38,085 bases of DNA. Source: DASZXJ01 sp035545895 (GTDB taxonomy: Bacteria > Planctomycetota > Phycisphaerae > Tepidisphaerales > Tepidisphaeraceae). Both the position numbers and the translations under genes were made by a program. The notes under the pieces were generated by a model that was given only the letters and a program-made list of their open reading frames with translations, did no database searches and had not been told where the DNA came from. The stretch covers positions 1 through 38,085 of the forward strand of contig DASZXJ010000106.1 in the NCBI GenBank assembly GCA_035545895.1, read 5' to 3'. This document shows, piece after piece, positions 31,970-38,085 of this stretch (position 1 is the first letter of the stretch; each line of letters starts with the position of its first letter).

Positions 31970-33853
31970 CTACTGCTGCTGCGTGCTCATCGAATTGAAG
32001 TATTCCTTGACGGCTTTCTGCGCCTGGCGGCTGATGCGTTCCTGATCGATTTCATCGACCTGTTCCTTTTGCGCGCGGTCGGCCACTTCCTTGAGCGTTT
32101 CAGTGGACTGACCTTTGTTGGGCTTGTTGTCCTTGATGTAATTGCTCGCCAGGATTCGGCCCTTTTCATCATCCTGAGATGGGTCGATCTCCTGTTTTAC
32201 CTGATACGGGGCGGCGTTTTTATACGTGCGATCACCCGCTCCGATGCCGCCCTGATTGGGGCCTGAACGGGCGTTGGTAAGCTGGCCTTGCCCGCGCTGG
32301 CCGTTGCTCATGATGTTGCCGTTGGGATTCCACATGCCGGCGCCCTGGCCATTTTGTCCGCCGGGTTTGTTGCCCCCCATGGCGCCCTGAGCCGCCTGCT
32401 GCGCCGCTTGCGCTGCGCCCTGGGCGGCAGCGATTTGCTGCGCATCCTGCGCAGCCGCCTGCATCTGCTGCAACTGCTGCTGCATCGAATTCATCGCCTG
32501 CGACATCGCCTGATTCTGCTGACCGGACTGTTGCTGCGGCGAATTCTGTTGCGCCTGCTGCGATTGCGATGCCTGCTTCATCGCCTGCGCCATTTGCTGG
32601 GCCGACTGAGCCATCTGCTGCGCCTGGTTCTGCGCGTTTTTCATCGCCTGCATCTGCTGCATCATTTGTTGCATCTGCTGCTGTTGCTGTGGCGTGGGGC
32701 CCTGCCCGTTGTTCATCTGCTGCATCTGCTGCTGGGCCATCTGTTGAAGCTGTTGTTGCGCCTGCTTGTCACCTTGTACGGCCTGCTGCATCAGTTGCTG
32801 CGCCTGCTGGGCCTGTTGCGGGTTCATGCCCATCTGCTGGAGCTGCTGTTCCATCTTCTGCTGCTGCGCCGGGTTGTTGGCCATCTGCTGAAGCTGCTGG
32901 GCCATCGATTGCATCTGCTGGGCGAGTTTTTGCTGTTCGCCTTTGTCGAGATGATCAAAATTCTCGACAGCCTTGCTCAAATCCTCGATGGCTTCGGAAA
33001 ATTTTCCATCCGCGATTGCGCGATGCGCATCAGAAACCGGCCCTTGTCCTTCGACGGGCTTCTGCATCGAACGCATCATCTTCATTTCATTTTGCGCCTG
33101 GGCATATCGGGCGCTGGATTTGATCTGTTCGAGCGCCTTGTTGACATCTTCAACGGCCTTGCTGGCGGTGCGGTTGGCTTTTTCCGCGTCGGCGATCGGC
33201 TGGTTGAGCATGGCCTGCAGATCCGCCTTGGCCAGGCGCAATGCTTCGTCGGCGCCTTCGACCTTGGGCATGGCATTGATGTTCGCCAGCGCCTGCTCGA
33301 CATTCTTGCGAGCGTCCTTCACTTTTTCCTGCGCTTGCGTCTGCAATGCCAGCTTCTGCCTGCGGTCAAATAAGTTCATCGGGTCGATGTACTTGTAGCT
33401 CAGCATCGCCGCCAGCGCCAGCGCCGCCACAACAAACGCCTGCCTTGGAAATGTCAGCGGGAAATGTTCCCTGAGGTTCAGCGCGATTTGTGCCGCTGTC
33501 TGTTCGGCATCATATAGGGCAGCACGAGAGAACGAATCATCATCGGGACGGATGTAGAGCGCGGTGCTGATCTTTTCCTTCAGGCCGAGCTTTTGGTCGA
33601 TGGGAACTGCCGCCTGCTTTGGACTTGGCCGATTGCGCGCGGCATAGATGGCCGCTGCCACCAGCACTGCACCCATTCCACCGAGTAACCAAAGACTGGG
33701 GCGTGGGGGATGCCACATGAACAGCCCGTTCACAAGCACCGCTAACAGCACGATTCCCGTGAATATTGTCAAACCTCGCGCCAGCGCCGAAATAAAGATT
33801 CCCAGCGCCAACCGGTTCTGAACCGCGGACACATGATCATCCAGACGAGACAT
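31970..33853 (-). CDS. Gln/Met-rich membrane coiled-coil protein (DUF4175-like)
   Basis: A 627-residue protein. It has two N-terminal helices (about 26-46 and 53-71) and a third near 137-153, a predicted coiled coil (about 165-300), an extreme Gln/Met/Ala-rich stretch (about 306-490), a Gly/Asn-rich linker, and a charged helical C-terminus (LASNYIKDNKPNKG to QAQKAVKEYF) that looks conserved. The layout resembles DUF4175-like proteins found with MoxR/VWA loci; the match is from memory and moderate. The ATG at 33853 has GGGAGG six bases upstream, so I reject the longer open frame to 33958. It heads the 13-kb run ending in moxR and has a candidate promoter. Confidence 0.78.
   Translation of the reverse strand: MSRLDDHVSAVQNRLALGIFISALARGLTIFTGIVLLAVLVNGLFMWHPPRPSLWLLGGMGAVLVAAAIYAARNRPSPKQAAVPIDQKLGLKEKISTALYIRPDDDSFSRAALYDAEQTAAQIALNLREHFPLTFPRQAFVVAALALAAMLSYKYIDPMNLFDRRQKLALQTQAQEKVKDARKNVEQALANINAMPKVEGADEALRLAKADLQAMLNQPIADAEKANRTASKAVEDVNKALEQIKSSARYAQAQNEMKMMRSMQKPVEGQGPVSDAHRAIADGKFSEAIEDLSKAVENFDHLDKGEQQKLAQQMQSMAQQLQQMANNPAQQQKMEQQLQQMGMNPQQAQQAQQLMQQAVQGDKQAQQQLQQMAQQQMQQMNNGQGPTPQQQQQMQQMMQQMQAMKNAQNQAQQMAQSAQQMAQAMKQASQSQQAQQNSPQQQSGQQNQAMSQAMNSMQQQLQQMQAAAQDAQQIAAAQGAAQAAQQAAQGAMGGNKPGGQNGQGAGMWNPNGNIMSNGQRGQGQLTNARSGPNQGGIGAGDRTYKNAAPYQVKQEIDPSQDDEKGRILASNYIKDNKPNKGQSTETLKEVADRAQKEQVDEIDQERISRQAQKAVKEYFNSMSTQQQ
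32384..32938 (-). repeat. Low-complexity coding repeat of CAG/ATG codons
   Basis: About 185 codons of the Gln-rich protein are dominated by CAG/CAA, ATG and GCN, giving units such as QQMQQMMQQMQAM and QQLQQMGMNPQQ. The DNA is a degenerate trinucleotide-type repeat and may vary in length among strains. Confidence 0.85.
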
Positions 33854-33874
33854 ACGGCCTCCCTTTGACGCCGA

Positions 33875-33904
33875 ATTGTACCCCGCCTGCCATGCCATGG
33901 GCAA
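33875..33904 (-). promoter_or_regulatory. Candidate promoter of the Gln-rich/ABC/VWA/moxR run
   Basis: On the minus strand TTGCCC (plus 33899-33904), an 18-base spacer and TACAAT (plus 33875-33880) form a plausible sigma70-type promoter. Its start near 33868 would give a leader of about 15 bases containing GGGAGG before the ATG at 33853. The -35 box matches only four of six positions. Confidence 0.45.
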
Positions 33905-33979
33905 TGGGAAAGCGACTGTACTCCCTGCCCCATCCAGAATCTTCGCTACTAATTTCACAATGCAGGGTAATATTCAATC

Positions 33980-34570
33980 ATGTTGCAAAGGTTGGTGCGT
34001 TTGGTTTGCGTGGCCTTTTCCATCGTCATTCTCCTCGAATGGATACACACCTTTTTCGAGGGAGATATGCTGCAATGGAATCGTTGGCAACGGTCGGGCG
34101 AACAAACCTGGTACGATGTATACGCCTGCAACACCGGCATGGGGGGAATCAAATATACCTCCTGGCGATATGGCCCGATAGCATCCCAGGATATGGATTG
34201 GTTCAGATGGCGACATTCCGATACCGAGCAAAGCAGCCTGATGTATCGCAACACACCCGTTCCCAGCTATCCAGAAGGTGAAGCAACCGATGAATCAACC
34301 TTGATGTCGCTTGGCATTGGCATCGGAACAACTCGGTACTTCGAGGGCGGATATGCGGTTGAGCGTTTTGAATTCACCCTCCCCATCTGGATGATGCTGG
34401 TGGCGACCGCCTTTTTTCCCATCTTCTCATATTTCCGCATGGTCATTCAGCGACAAAGATTCCATCGGCGACGGCTCGGGTATTGTCCGTGCTGCGGTGA
34501 ACCCATCCAGCCCAGGTCCGCGCAATGTCCGATCTGCGATCGTCCGTTTGCCGTCGTTTCCGAGGTTTAA
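33980..34570 (+). CDS. Membrane protein with C-terminal zinc ribbon, function unknown
   Basis: A 196-residue protein with an N-terminal helix (about 5-20), a Trp/Tyr-rich presumably extracytoplasmic part, a second helix (about 134-152) and a basic C-terminal zinc ribbon with Cys169, Cys172, Cys183 and Cys186 (GYCPCCGEP and QCPICDRP). Small membrane proteins ending in such a CxxC-CxxC ribbon are common in Planctomycetes and their role is not known. The ATG at 33980 diverges from the Gln-rich gene with 126 bases between. It ends 35 bases before hldE, and the two could share a transcript. Confidence 0.7.
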   Translation: MLQRLVRLVCVAFSIVILLEWIHTFFEGDMLQWNRWQRSGEQTWYDVYACNTGMGGIKYTSWRYGPIASQDMDWFRWRHSDTEQSSLMYRNTPVPSYPEGEATDESTLMSLGIGIGTTRYFEGGYAVERFEFTLPIWMMLVATAFFPIFSYFRMVIQRQRFHRRRLGYCPCCGEPIQPRSAQCPICDRPFAVVSEV

Positions 34571-34605
34571 TTTCCTTCTGCCCTGCCGTTGTTACAATTC
34601 ATCTC

Positions 34606-36087
34606 ATGCCCAGCCGACTTATCGAACTGATTGAACGCCTTGTTCCTGGACGCGTCGCGCTCGTTGGCGATTTGATGCTCGACAAATACCTCTATGGCAA
34701 TGTCGAACGTCTCAGCCCCGAAGCGCCCGTTCCGGTTCTCCACTATCAGAAGGAAGAGCTCCGGCTGGGCGGCGCGGGCAATGTGGCTGCCTGCATCGCG
34801 GCATTGGGAGGGCGGGTCAAAATGATCGGCATGCTCGGCAACGACACCGCCGCCGGGCAGGTGCGGGCGATGCTTGCATCGGCGGGTGTCGATGCAACAG
34901 GTGTGCTTGGCGTCGATCAGCGGCCAACCGTCTGCAAGATGCGGCTGGTCGGTTCAGCGCAACAAAAAAACCCGCAGCAAATGGTGCGAGTGGATTTCGA
35001 AGACTCCGCGCCGATCAATCCCGGGCAGCAATCGCAAATTCTCACCCATATCGAAGCTGCCCTGCAAGACGCCGACATGCTTTGCATCGAGGATTACAAC
35101 AAGGGATTGCTGAGCGCTGATCTGGCTCGAAAGGCGATTGCCCTGGCGAAAGCGCGCGGATTGCCGGTGATTGTCGATCCCGCGAACATCGCGGATTATG
35201 GACGCTATGCCGGCGCAACGGCCGTGAAATCCAATCGAGTCGAAGCCGAGCGCGCCACCGGCTTGCCTGTGCGCACGCCCGAGCAATTTCCAGCGGCTGC
35301 CGAAAAACTGCTCAGCACATTTAATTTTGAAGCCGCCATCATCACGCTCGATCGCCAGGGCTCCTATCTGGCGACGCGCGATGACCAGCGGCAGTGGCTT
35401 CAAACACGCCCCAGGCAGGTCACTGATGTCACCGGCGCCGGCGACATGATGCTCGCCATGATCGCGATGGCGCGTCTCGGCGGCGCCGACTGGATCGAAT
35501 CCGCCACACTTGCAAACGTGGCAGGCGGACTCGAAGTCGAAAAACTCGGTGTGGTCCCCATTCGCCCGCACGAAATCATCCACGAACTGATTTCCGAAGG
35601 CATGGATGAAGCGGGCAAGCTTCGCACGCCCGATCAACTACAGCCGGAACTCAATCGCCTCCGCGCCACCGGTAAAAAAATCGTCTTTACCAATGGCTGT
35701 TTCGATATCATTCACCTGGGGCACGTCAAGTATTTTCAATGGGCCAAATCACAAGGCGATGTGCTGGTGGTCGGCGTGAACACCGATGCAGGCATCCGCC
35801 GGCTCAAAGGCGACAAGCGCCCCATCATCAGCGAAACGGATCGGCTTGGCGTTCTTGAGGAACTGAAAAGCATCGATTACCTCGTCACGTTTGACGAGGA
35901 AACGCCGATCAAGCTCATTCAGCAAATTGTTCCTGACGTATTGGTAAAAGGCGCCGACTATGCCAAAGAGCAGGTCGTCGGCTGGGATGTCGTGGAAAAG
36001 CACGGGGGGAAGGTGGCGCTGGCGCCGCTGATCGATGGGCGCAGCACCAGTTCGGTCATTCAGCGCATACTTGACACCTACAAATGA
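34606..36087 (+). CDS. hldE: Bifunctional heptose 7-phosphate kinase / heptose 1-phosphate adenylyltransferase HldE
   Basis: This 493-residue enzyme carries both domains needed to convert D-glycero-D-manno-heptose 7-phosphate towards ADP-heptose for LPS core. The N-terminal ribokinase-like domain shows GDLMLDKYLYG (21-31), GGAGNVA (55-61) and GAGD with catalytic Asp280. The C-terminal nucleotidyltransferase shows FTNGCFDIIHLGH (361-373, HxGH), VLVKGADYAKEQVVGWD and LIDGRSTSSVIQRI. Length is normal for HldE. The ATG at 34606 (MPSRLIELIERL) is preferred to upstream in-frame starts, which lie inside the previous gene. A TACAAT at 34593-34598 lies just upstream but without a good -35 box. Confidence 0.95.
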   Translation: MPSRLIELIERLVPGRVALVGDLMLDKYLYGNVERLSPEAPVPVLHYQKEELRLGGAGNVAACIAALGGRVKMIGMLGNDTAAGQVRAMLASAGVDATGVLGVDQRPTVCKMRLVGSAQQKNPQQMVRVDFEDSAPINPGQQSQILTHIEAALQDADMLCIEDYNKGLLSADLARKAIALAKARGLPVIVDPANIADYGRYAGATAVKSNRVEAERATGLPVRTPEQFPAAAEKLLSTFNFEAAIITLDRQGSYLATRDDQRQWLQTRPRQVTDVTGAGDMMLAMIAMARLGGADWIESATLANVAGGLEVEKLGVVPIRPHEIIHELISEGMDEAGKLRTPDQLQPELNRLRATGKKIVFTNGCFDIIHLGHVKYFQWAKSQGDVLVVGVNTDAGIRRLKGDKRPIISETDRLGVLEELKSIDYLVTFDEETPIKLIQQIVPDVLVKGADYAKEQVVGWDVVEKHGGKVALAPLIDGRSTSSVIQRILDTYK

Positions 36088-36104
36088 TATGGCAAACCCA
36101 CCCA

Positions 36105-36620
36105 CTATTGCGGGGTTACCGCTTCCAACATTCCACCATTTGGACAATTGGGCTCAATTAGCTTTGCGGTTTTGGTGTCGGTTCCCTTGATCCAATTCTT
36201 GGGATCATCGCCCGTATTGGGAGCCTTATACTCATATGCACGGGCATCGTTCTCGATCTGGGCAATCATTTCATCATCCTTCTTTGCGATCGCTTCCTGA
36301 AGTTTGGCTTGCGCAACAGGAACAAATCGTTGAAGGCCGGAAACAATCTTGGTTTTGCCGCCGTCACAGGTCCAGACGAAGACCTTATAAGCCGGCTTGC
36401 CCTCCTTGGTGAAAGGAGAAATTTTGTTGGGGAAGTCGGCGTCGGGGAAATAATTCTTGCCGTCGTCAATTGTGTAGTACGCCTGCAATACTGCCGGCCC
36501 GGTATTCTTCCCGCCCGATAGCAACGACCAGCCGATCCAGAGGACCGCCAGTCCAATTACCCCACCGCAAACGCCCATTACCATGCCTTGTTTCTTTTCA
36601 AGTGTTTCTCGAAGGGACAC
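36105..36620 (-). CDS. Membrane-anchored protein of unknown function
   Basis: A 171-residue protein that I do not recognise. A short charged N-terminus is followed by one helix (about 13-35) and a soluble part that probably lies outside the cytoplasm, with only two cysteines after the helix (VWTCDGG and EPNCPNG). YYTIDDGKNYFPDADFP and KPAYKVFVWTC suggest a small beta-rich domain, and the C-terminus lists proteins-like Asn/Pro/Lys-rich loops. I chose the GTG at 36620 because GGAG stands six bases upstream; another GTG at 36647 lacks this. It converges on hldE with a 17-base gap. Confidence 0.65.
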   Translation of the reverse strand: MSLRETLEKKQGMVMGVCGGVIGLAVLWIGWSLLSGGKNTGPAVLQAYYTIDDGKNYFPDADFPNKISPFTKEGKPAYKVFVWTCDGGKTKIVSGLQRFVPVAQAKLQEAIAKKDDEMIAQIENDARAYEYKAPNTGDDPKNWIKGTDTKTAKLIEPNCPNGGMLEAVTPQ

Positions 36621-36690
36621 GTTTCGCTCCTGTCTCAATCCAGCCACGAACTCATAATAAACAGAATCTCAAGAAAACTTAACACGGTTG

Positions 36691-36721
36691 GTTTCAGGAA
36701 ACAAGATTTGCCGCTCCTGAA
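36691..36721. repeat. Perfect 8-base inverted repeat between two unknown genes
   Basis: TTTCAGGA (36691-36698) and TCCTGAAA (36714-36721) with a 15-base loop, 21 bases past the stop of the secreted protein gene and upstream of the membrane-anchored gene. No T-tract follows, so it is either a weak terminator or an operator-like site. Confidence 0.45.
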
Positions 36722-36742
36722 ATATCGCCGATAACCAATCGT

Positions 36743-37708
36743 TCAACGCATTCTTCCCAAGCCCGGCCGGCCGGGCGAGTTGGGCGATCGAAATGGAAAC
36801 GCCTGACCGTTATTCAACAGACGTCCATTATTGCCGTACCAGCGCGCCGGAGGCGTTCCAACGGTGGGCCCGAACGGCCTGCCCCGGAATCCGTTGAAGC
36901 CGCTGCGCACAAACCCTCGCGTTGGAAAACTGCCGTAAAACCGCGGCGTTGCGAGATAACTGAACACCGGCGGATTGTAATAATACCCGGGATACAAATA
37001 CGACGATCCCCAGAAACGCACCAGTTCCGGCCCGGAATTCACTCCACCACTTCCATAGCCGCTATACGTTCCAAAATCCGATATCGAACCGCCCGCTATG
37101 ATCACGTCACTGACTGGCGGCTGATTCTGGGCTCCCGTTGTCGCGAGCAATATATCGTGCGAACTCGCATATTCCTGGTTAAACAGCTTTCCCCTGGACA
37201 TCGATGTGCGAAGCAACTCCGCCCGCTTTTTTGTTGCATCGGACAAAGTTGCCTGATCGACTTTCGTGTCATACCACGCCAGTAACTGTGCAGCGGTCCG
37301 TTGGACGAAATCATTGCCGGATGAAATTCGCGCTGCCTGCGACATCTGTTCCATTGCAGCATCGAATTGCCCCGCCCGTGCGCTGGAGTAGGCGAGCACG
37401 CCCCACGCCAGGCCATCTTCAACATGAAGCGTCACATCCTGCGCCTGAGTCTGCGCTAATTCCGGCGAATTCAACTCCACCATCCGCGAGATAAACGCCT
37501 GTTCAGCAAATATGGAGTCGGTCGAAACCGCGATCGCACGGGCGTAAGCATCAACGGCCTCGGACGGGGTTGAAGCTTTGTGAATTGCATCGAGCATTCC
37601 CAACACCGGCCTGGGGCTGGAAGTCTCTGTGGAATCATCCTGTCCCCAATTGACCTGTGGAAGAAAAACCATAGTCGCCGCGACGATCAGCAACAAAGTC
37701 CATCGCAT
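36743..37708 (-). CDS. Secreted protein with helical repeats and Gly/Tyr/Pro-rich tail, function unknown
   Basis: A 321-residue protein with a clear signal peptide (MRWTLLLIVAATMVFLPQ, cleavage near residue 22). The middle (about 38-150) looks like TPR-type helical pairs, for example LAWGVLAYSSARAGQFDAAMEQMSQAARI. The last third is rich in Gly, Tyr, Pro, Phe and Arg (YPGYYYNPPVF, GFNGFRGRPFGP) and is probably disordered or surface-exposed. I do not recognise the family. The ATG at 37708 has GGAGG seven bases upstream and a good sigma70-like promoter. Confidence 0.7.
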   Translation of the reverse strand: MRWTLLLIVAATMVFLPQVNWGQDDSTETSSPRPVLGMLDAIHKASTPSEAVDAYARAIAVSTDSIFAEQAFISRMVELNSPELAQTQAQDVTLHVEDGLAWGVLAYSSARAGQFDAAMEQMSQAARISSGNDFVQRTAAQLLAWYDTKVDQATLSDATKKRAELLRTSMSRGKLFNQEYASSHDILLATTGAQNQPPVSDVIIAGGSISDFGTYSGYGSGGVNSGPELVRFWGSSYLYPGYYYNPPVFSYLATPRFYGSFPTRGFVRSGFNGFRGRPFGPTVGTPPARWYGNNGRLLNNGQAFPFRSPNSPGRPGLGRMR

Positions 37709-37737
37709 GGAATTGCCTCCGATTTCTTCTCTAAATT

Positions 37738-37766
37738 ATTATACGCGCTCTTCACCCCGCTGTTTA
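37738..37766 (-). promoter_or_regulatory. Sigma70-type promoter of the secreted protein gene
   Basis: On the minus strand TAAACA (plus 37761-37766), a 17-base spacer and a perfect TATAAT (plus 37738-37743). The expected start near 37731 gives a leader of about 22 bases that includes GGAGG before the ATG at 37708. Confidence 0.7.
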
Positions 37767-37839
37767 GCGATCAAACGCTTTCAAACGGATAAAATACGCC
37801 CTTTTCAGCGGCTGAAATTCTCCTATCATTGTGCTCAAG

Positions 37840-38085
37840 ATGCCTGTCCGAAGACTTTATCTCGATAATGCCGCCACCAGTTTTCCCAAGCCGCCGCAAT
37901 CACTGGAGGCGATGGTTCATTATGTGAACCAGGTCGGCGCCAGCGCCGGCCGGGGCGCTTATAACGAAGCTCTCGAAAGCGGCTCGATCATTTCCGAATG
38001 CCGCCGACGACTAGCCAAGCTATTTCATGGCGAAAAGCCCGAGCATTTCATCTTCACCCTGAATTGCACCGACGCCTTGAACATG
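37840..38085 (+). CDS. Class V aminotransferase / cysteine desulfurase family, N-terminal part (runs off window)
   Basis: The first 82 residues are visible. RRLYLDNAATSFPKPPQ (4-20) is the typical start of PLP-dependent class V aminotransferases. ASAGRGAYNEAL and HFIFTLNCTDALNM match the sequence before the PLP-binding loop in the cysteine desulfurase-like subfamily that has NPGR/SAGRG near the start. The PLP lysine lies outside the window, so desulfurase activity cannot be judged. The ATG at 37840 is chosen; a GTG at 37831 in the same frame is possible. It diverges from the secreted protein gene. Confidence 0.85.
   Translation, partial: MPVRRLYLDNAATSFPKPPQSLEAMVHYVNQVGASAGRGAYNEALESGSIISECRRRLAKLFHGEKPEHFIFTLNCTDALNM

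Noticed and set aside
32288..33373. Leu/Arg/His-rich plus-strand frame opposite the Gln-rich gene
   Set aside because: It is the antisense reading of CAG/ATG codons, hence the Leu/His runs, and has no start signal.
33854..33958. Longer N-terminus for the Gln-rich protein
   Set aside because: The ATG at 33853 has a strong GGGAGG and the candidate promoter lies inside the supposed extension.

Overview
The window reads as chromosomal DNA of a Planctomycete, most likely of the Phycisphaerae type. The grounds are the very large membrane von Willebrand (VWA)/amidotransferase-like proteins next to a MoxR ATPase, a Gln/Met-rich membrane coiled-coil protein in the same run, a tagaturonate epimerase, pyruvate phosphate dikinase, a C-terminal zinc-ribbon membrane protein, and an HldE plus heptosyltransferase pair that implies a Gram-negative envelope. 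This placement rests on gene content only. No rRNA, tRNA, CRISPR array, insertion sequence or integrase was seen.

Layout: 1-4617 holds a spermidine/putrescine importer. potC, potD, potB and the start of a purB-type adenylosuccinate lyase lie on the minus strand, and potA diverges from them. 4688-11341 carries a stress-type glycine-zipper protein, a secreted M28 metallopeptidase, pyruvate phosphate dikinase (own promoter and terminator) and a GT87 membrane glycosyltransferase. 11431-12702 is uxaE. 12608-20713 is a minus-strand surface-polysaccharide cluster: two methyltransferases, two paralogous GT39-like membrane glycosyltransferases, an XrtA/PEP-CTERM-type polysaccharide deacetylase, a GT9 heptosyltransferase-like enzyme and a flippase-like membrane protein, most joined by 4-base ATGA overlaps.

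20868-33853 is the most unusual part, a 13-kb minus-strand run. It encodes, in order of transcription, a Gln/Met-rich membrane coiled-coil protein, an iron(III)-type solute-binding lipoprotein, a 12-helix ABC permease fused to a six-repeat NHL propeller through what looks like an internal lipoprotein signal, two large paralogous membrane VWA proteins, and a MoxR AAA+ ATPase. No ABC ATPase is in this run. I suggest a MoxR/VWA chaperone or metal-loading machine tied to an importer, with the NHL propeller as a periplasmic sensor or docking domain.

Several gene junctions in these minus-strand runs carry a different short inverted or interspersed repeat, and some of these are translated. One encodes the solute-binding protein's signal peptide. 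Another supplies its last residues, its stop codon, and the Shine-Dalgarno-like and N-terminal sequence of the permease. A third places a VWA start codon in the loop of a long hairpin.

33980-38085 holds a small zinc-ribbon membrane protein, hldE, a membrane-anchored unknown, a secreted unknown with its own sigma70-like promoter, and the start of a class V aminotransferase/cysteine desulfurase. Functions were assigned by reading motifs and family resemblance, not by a search.
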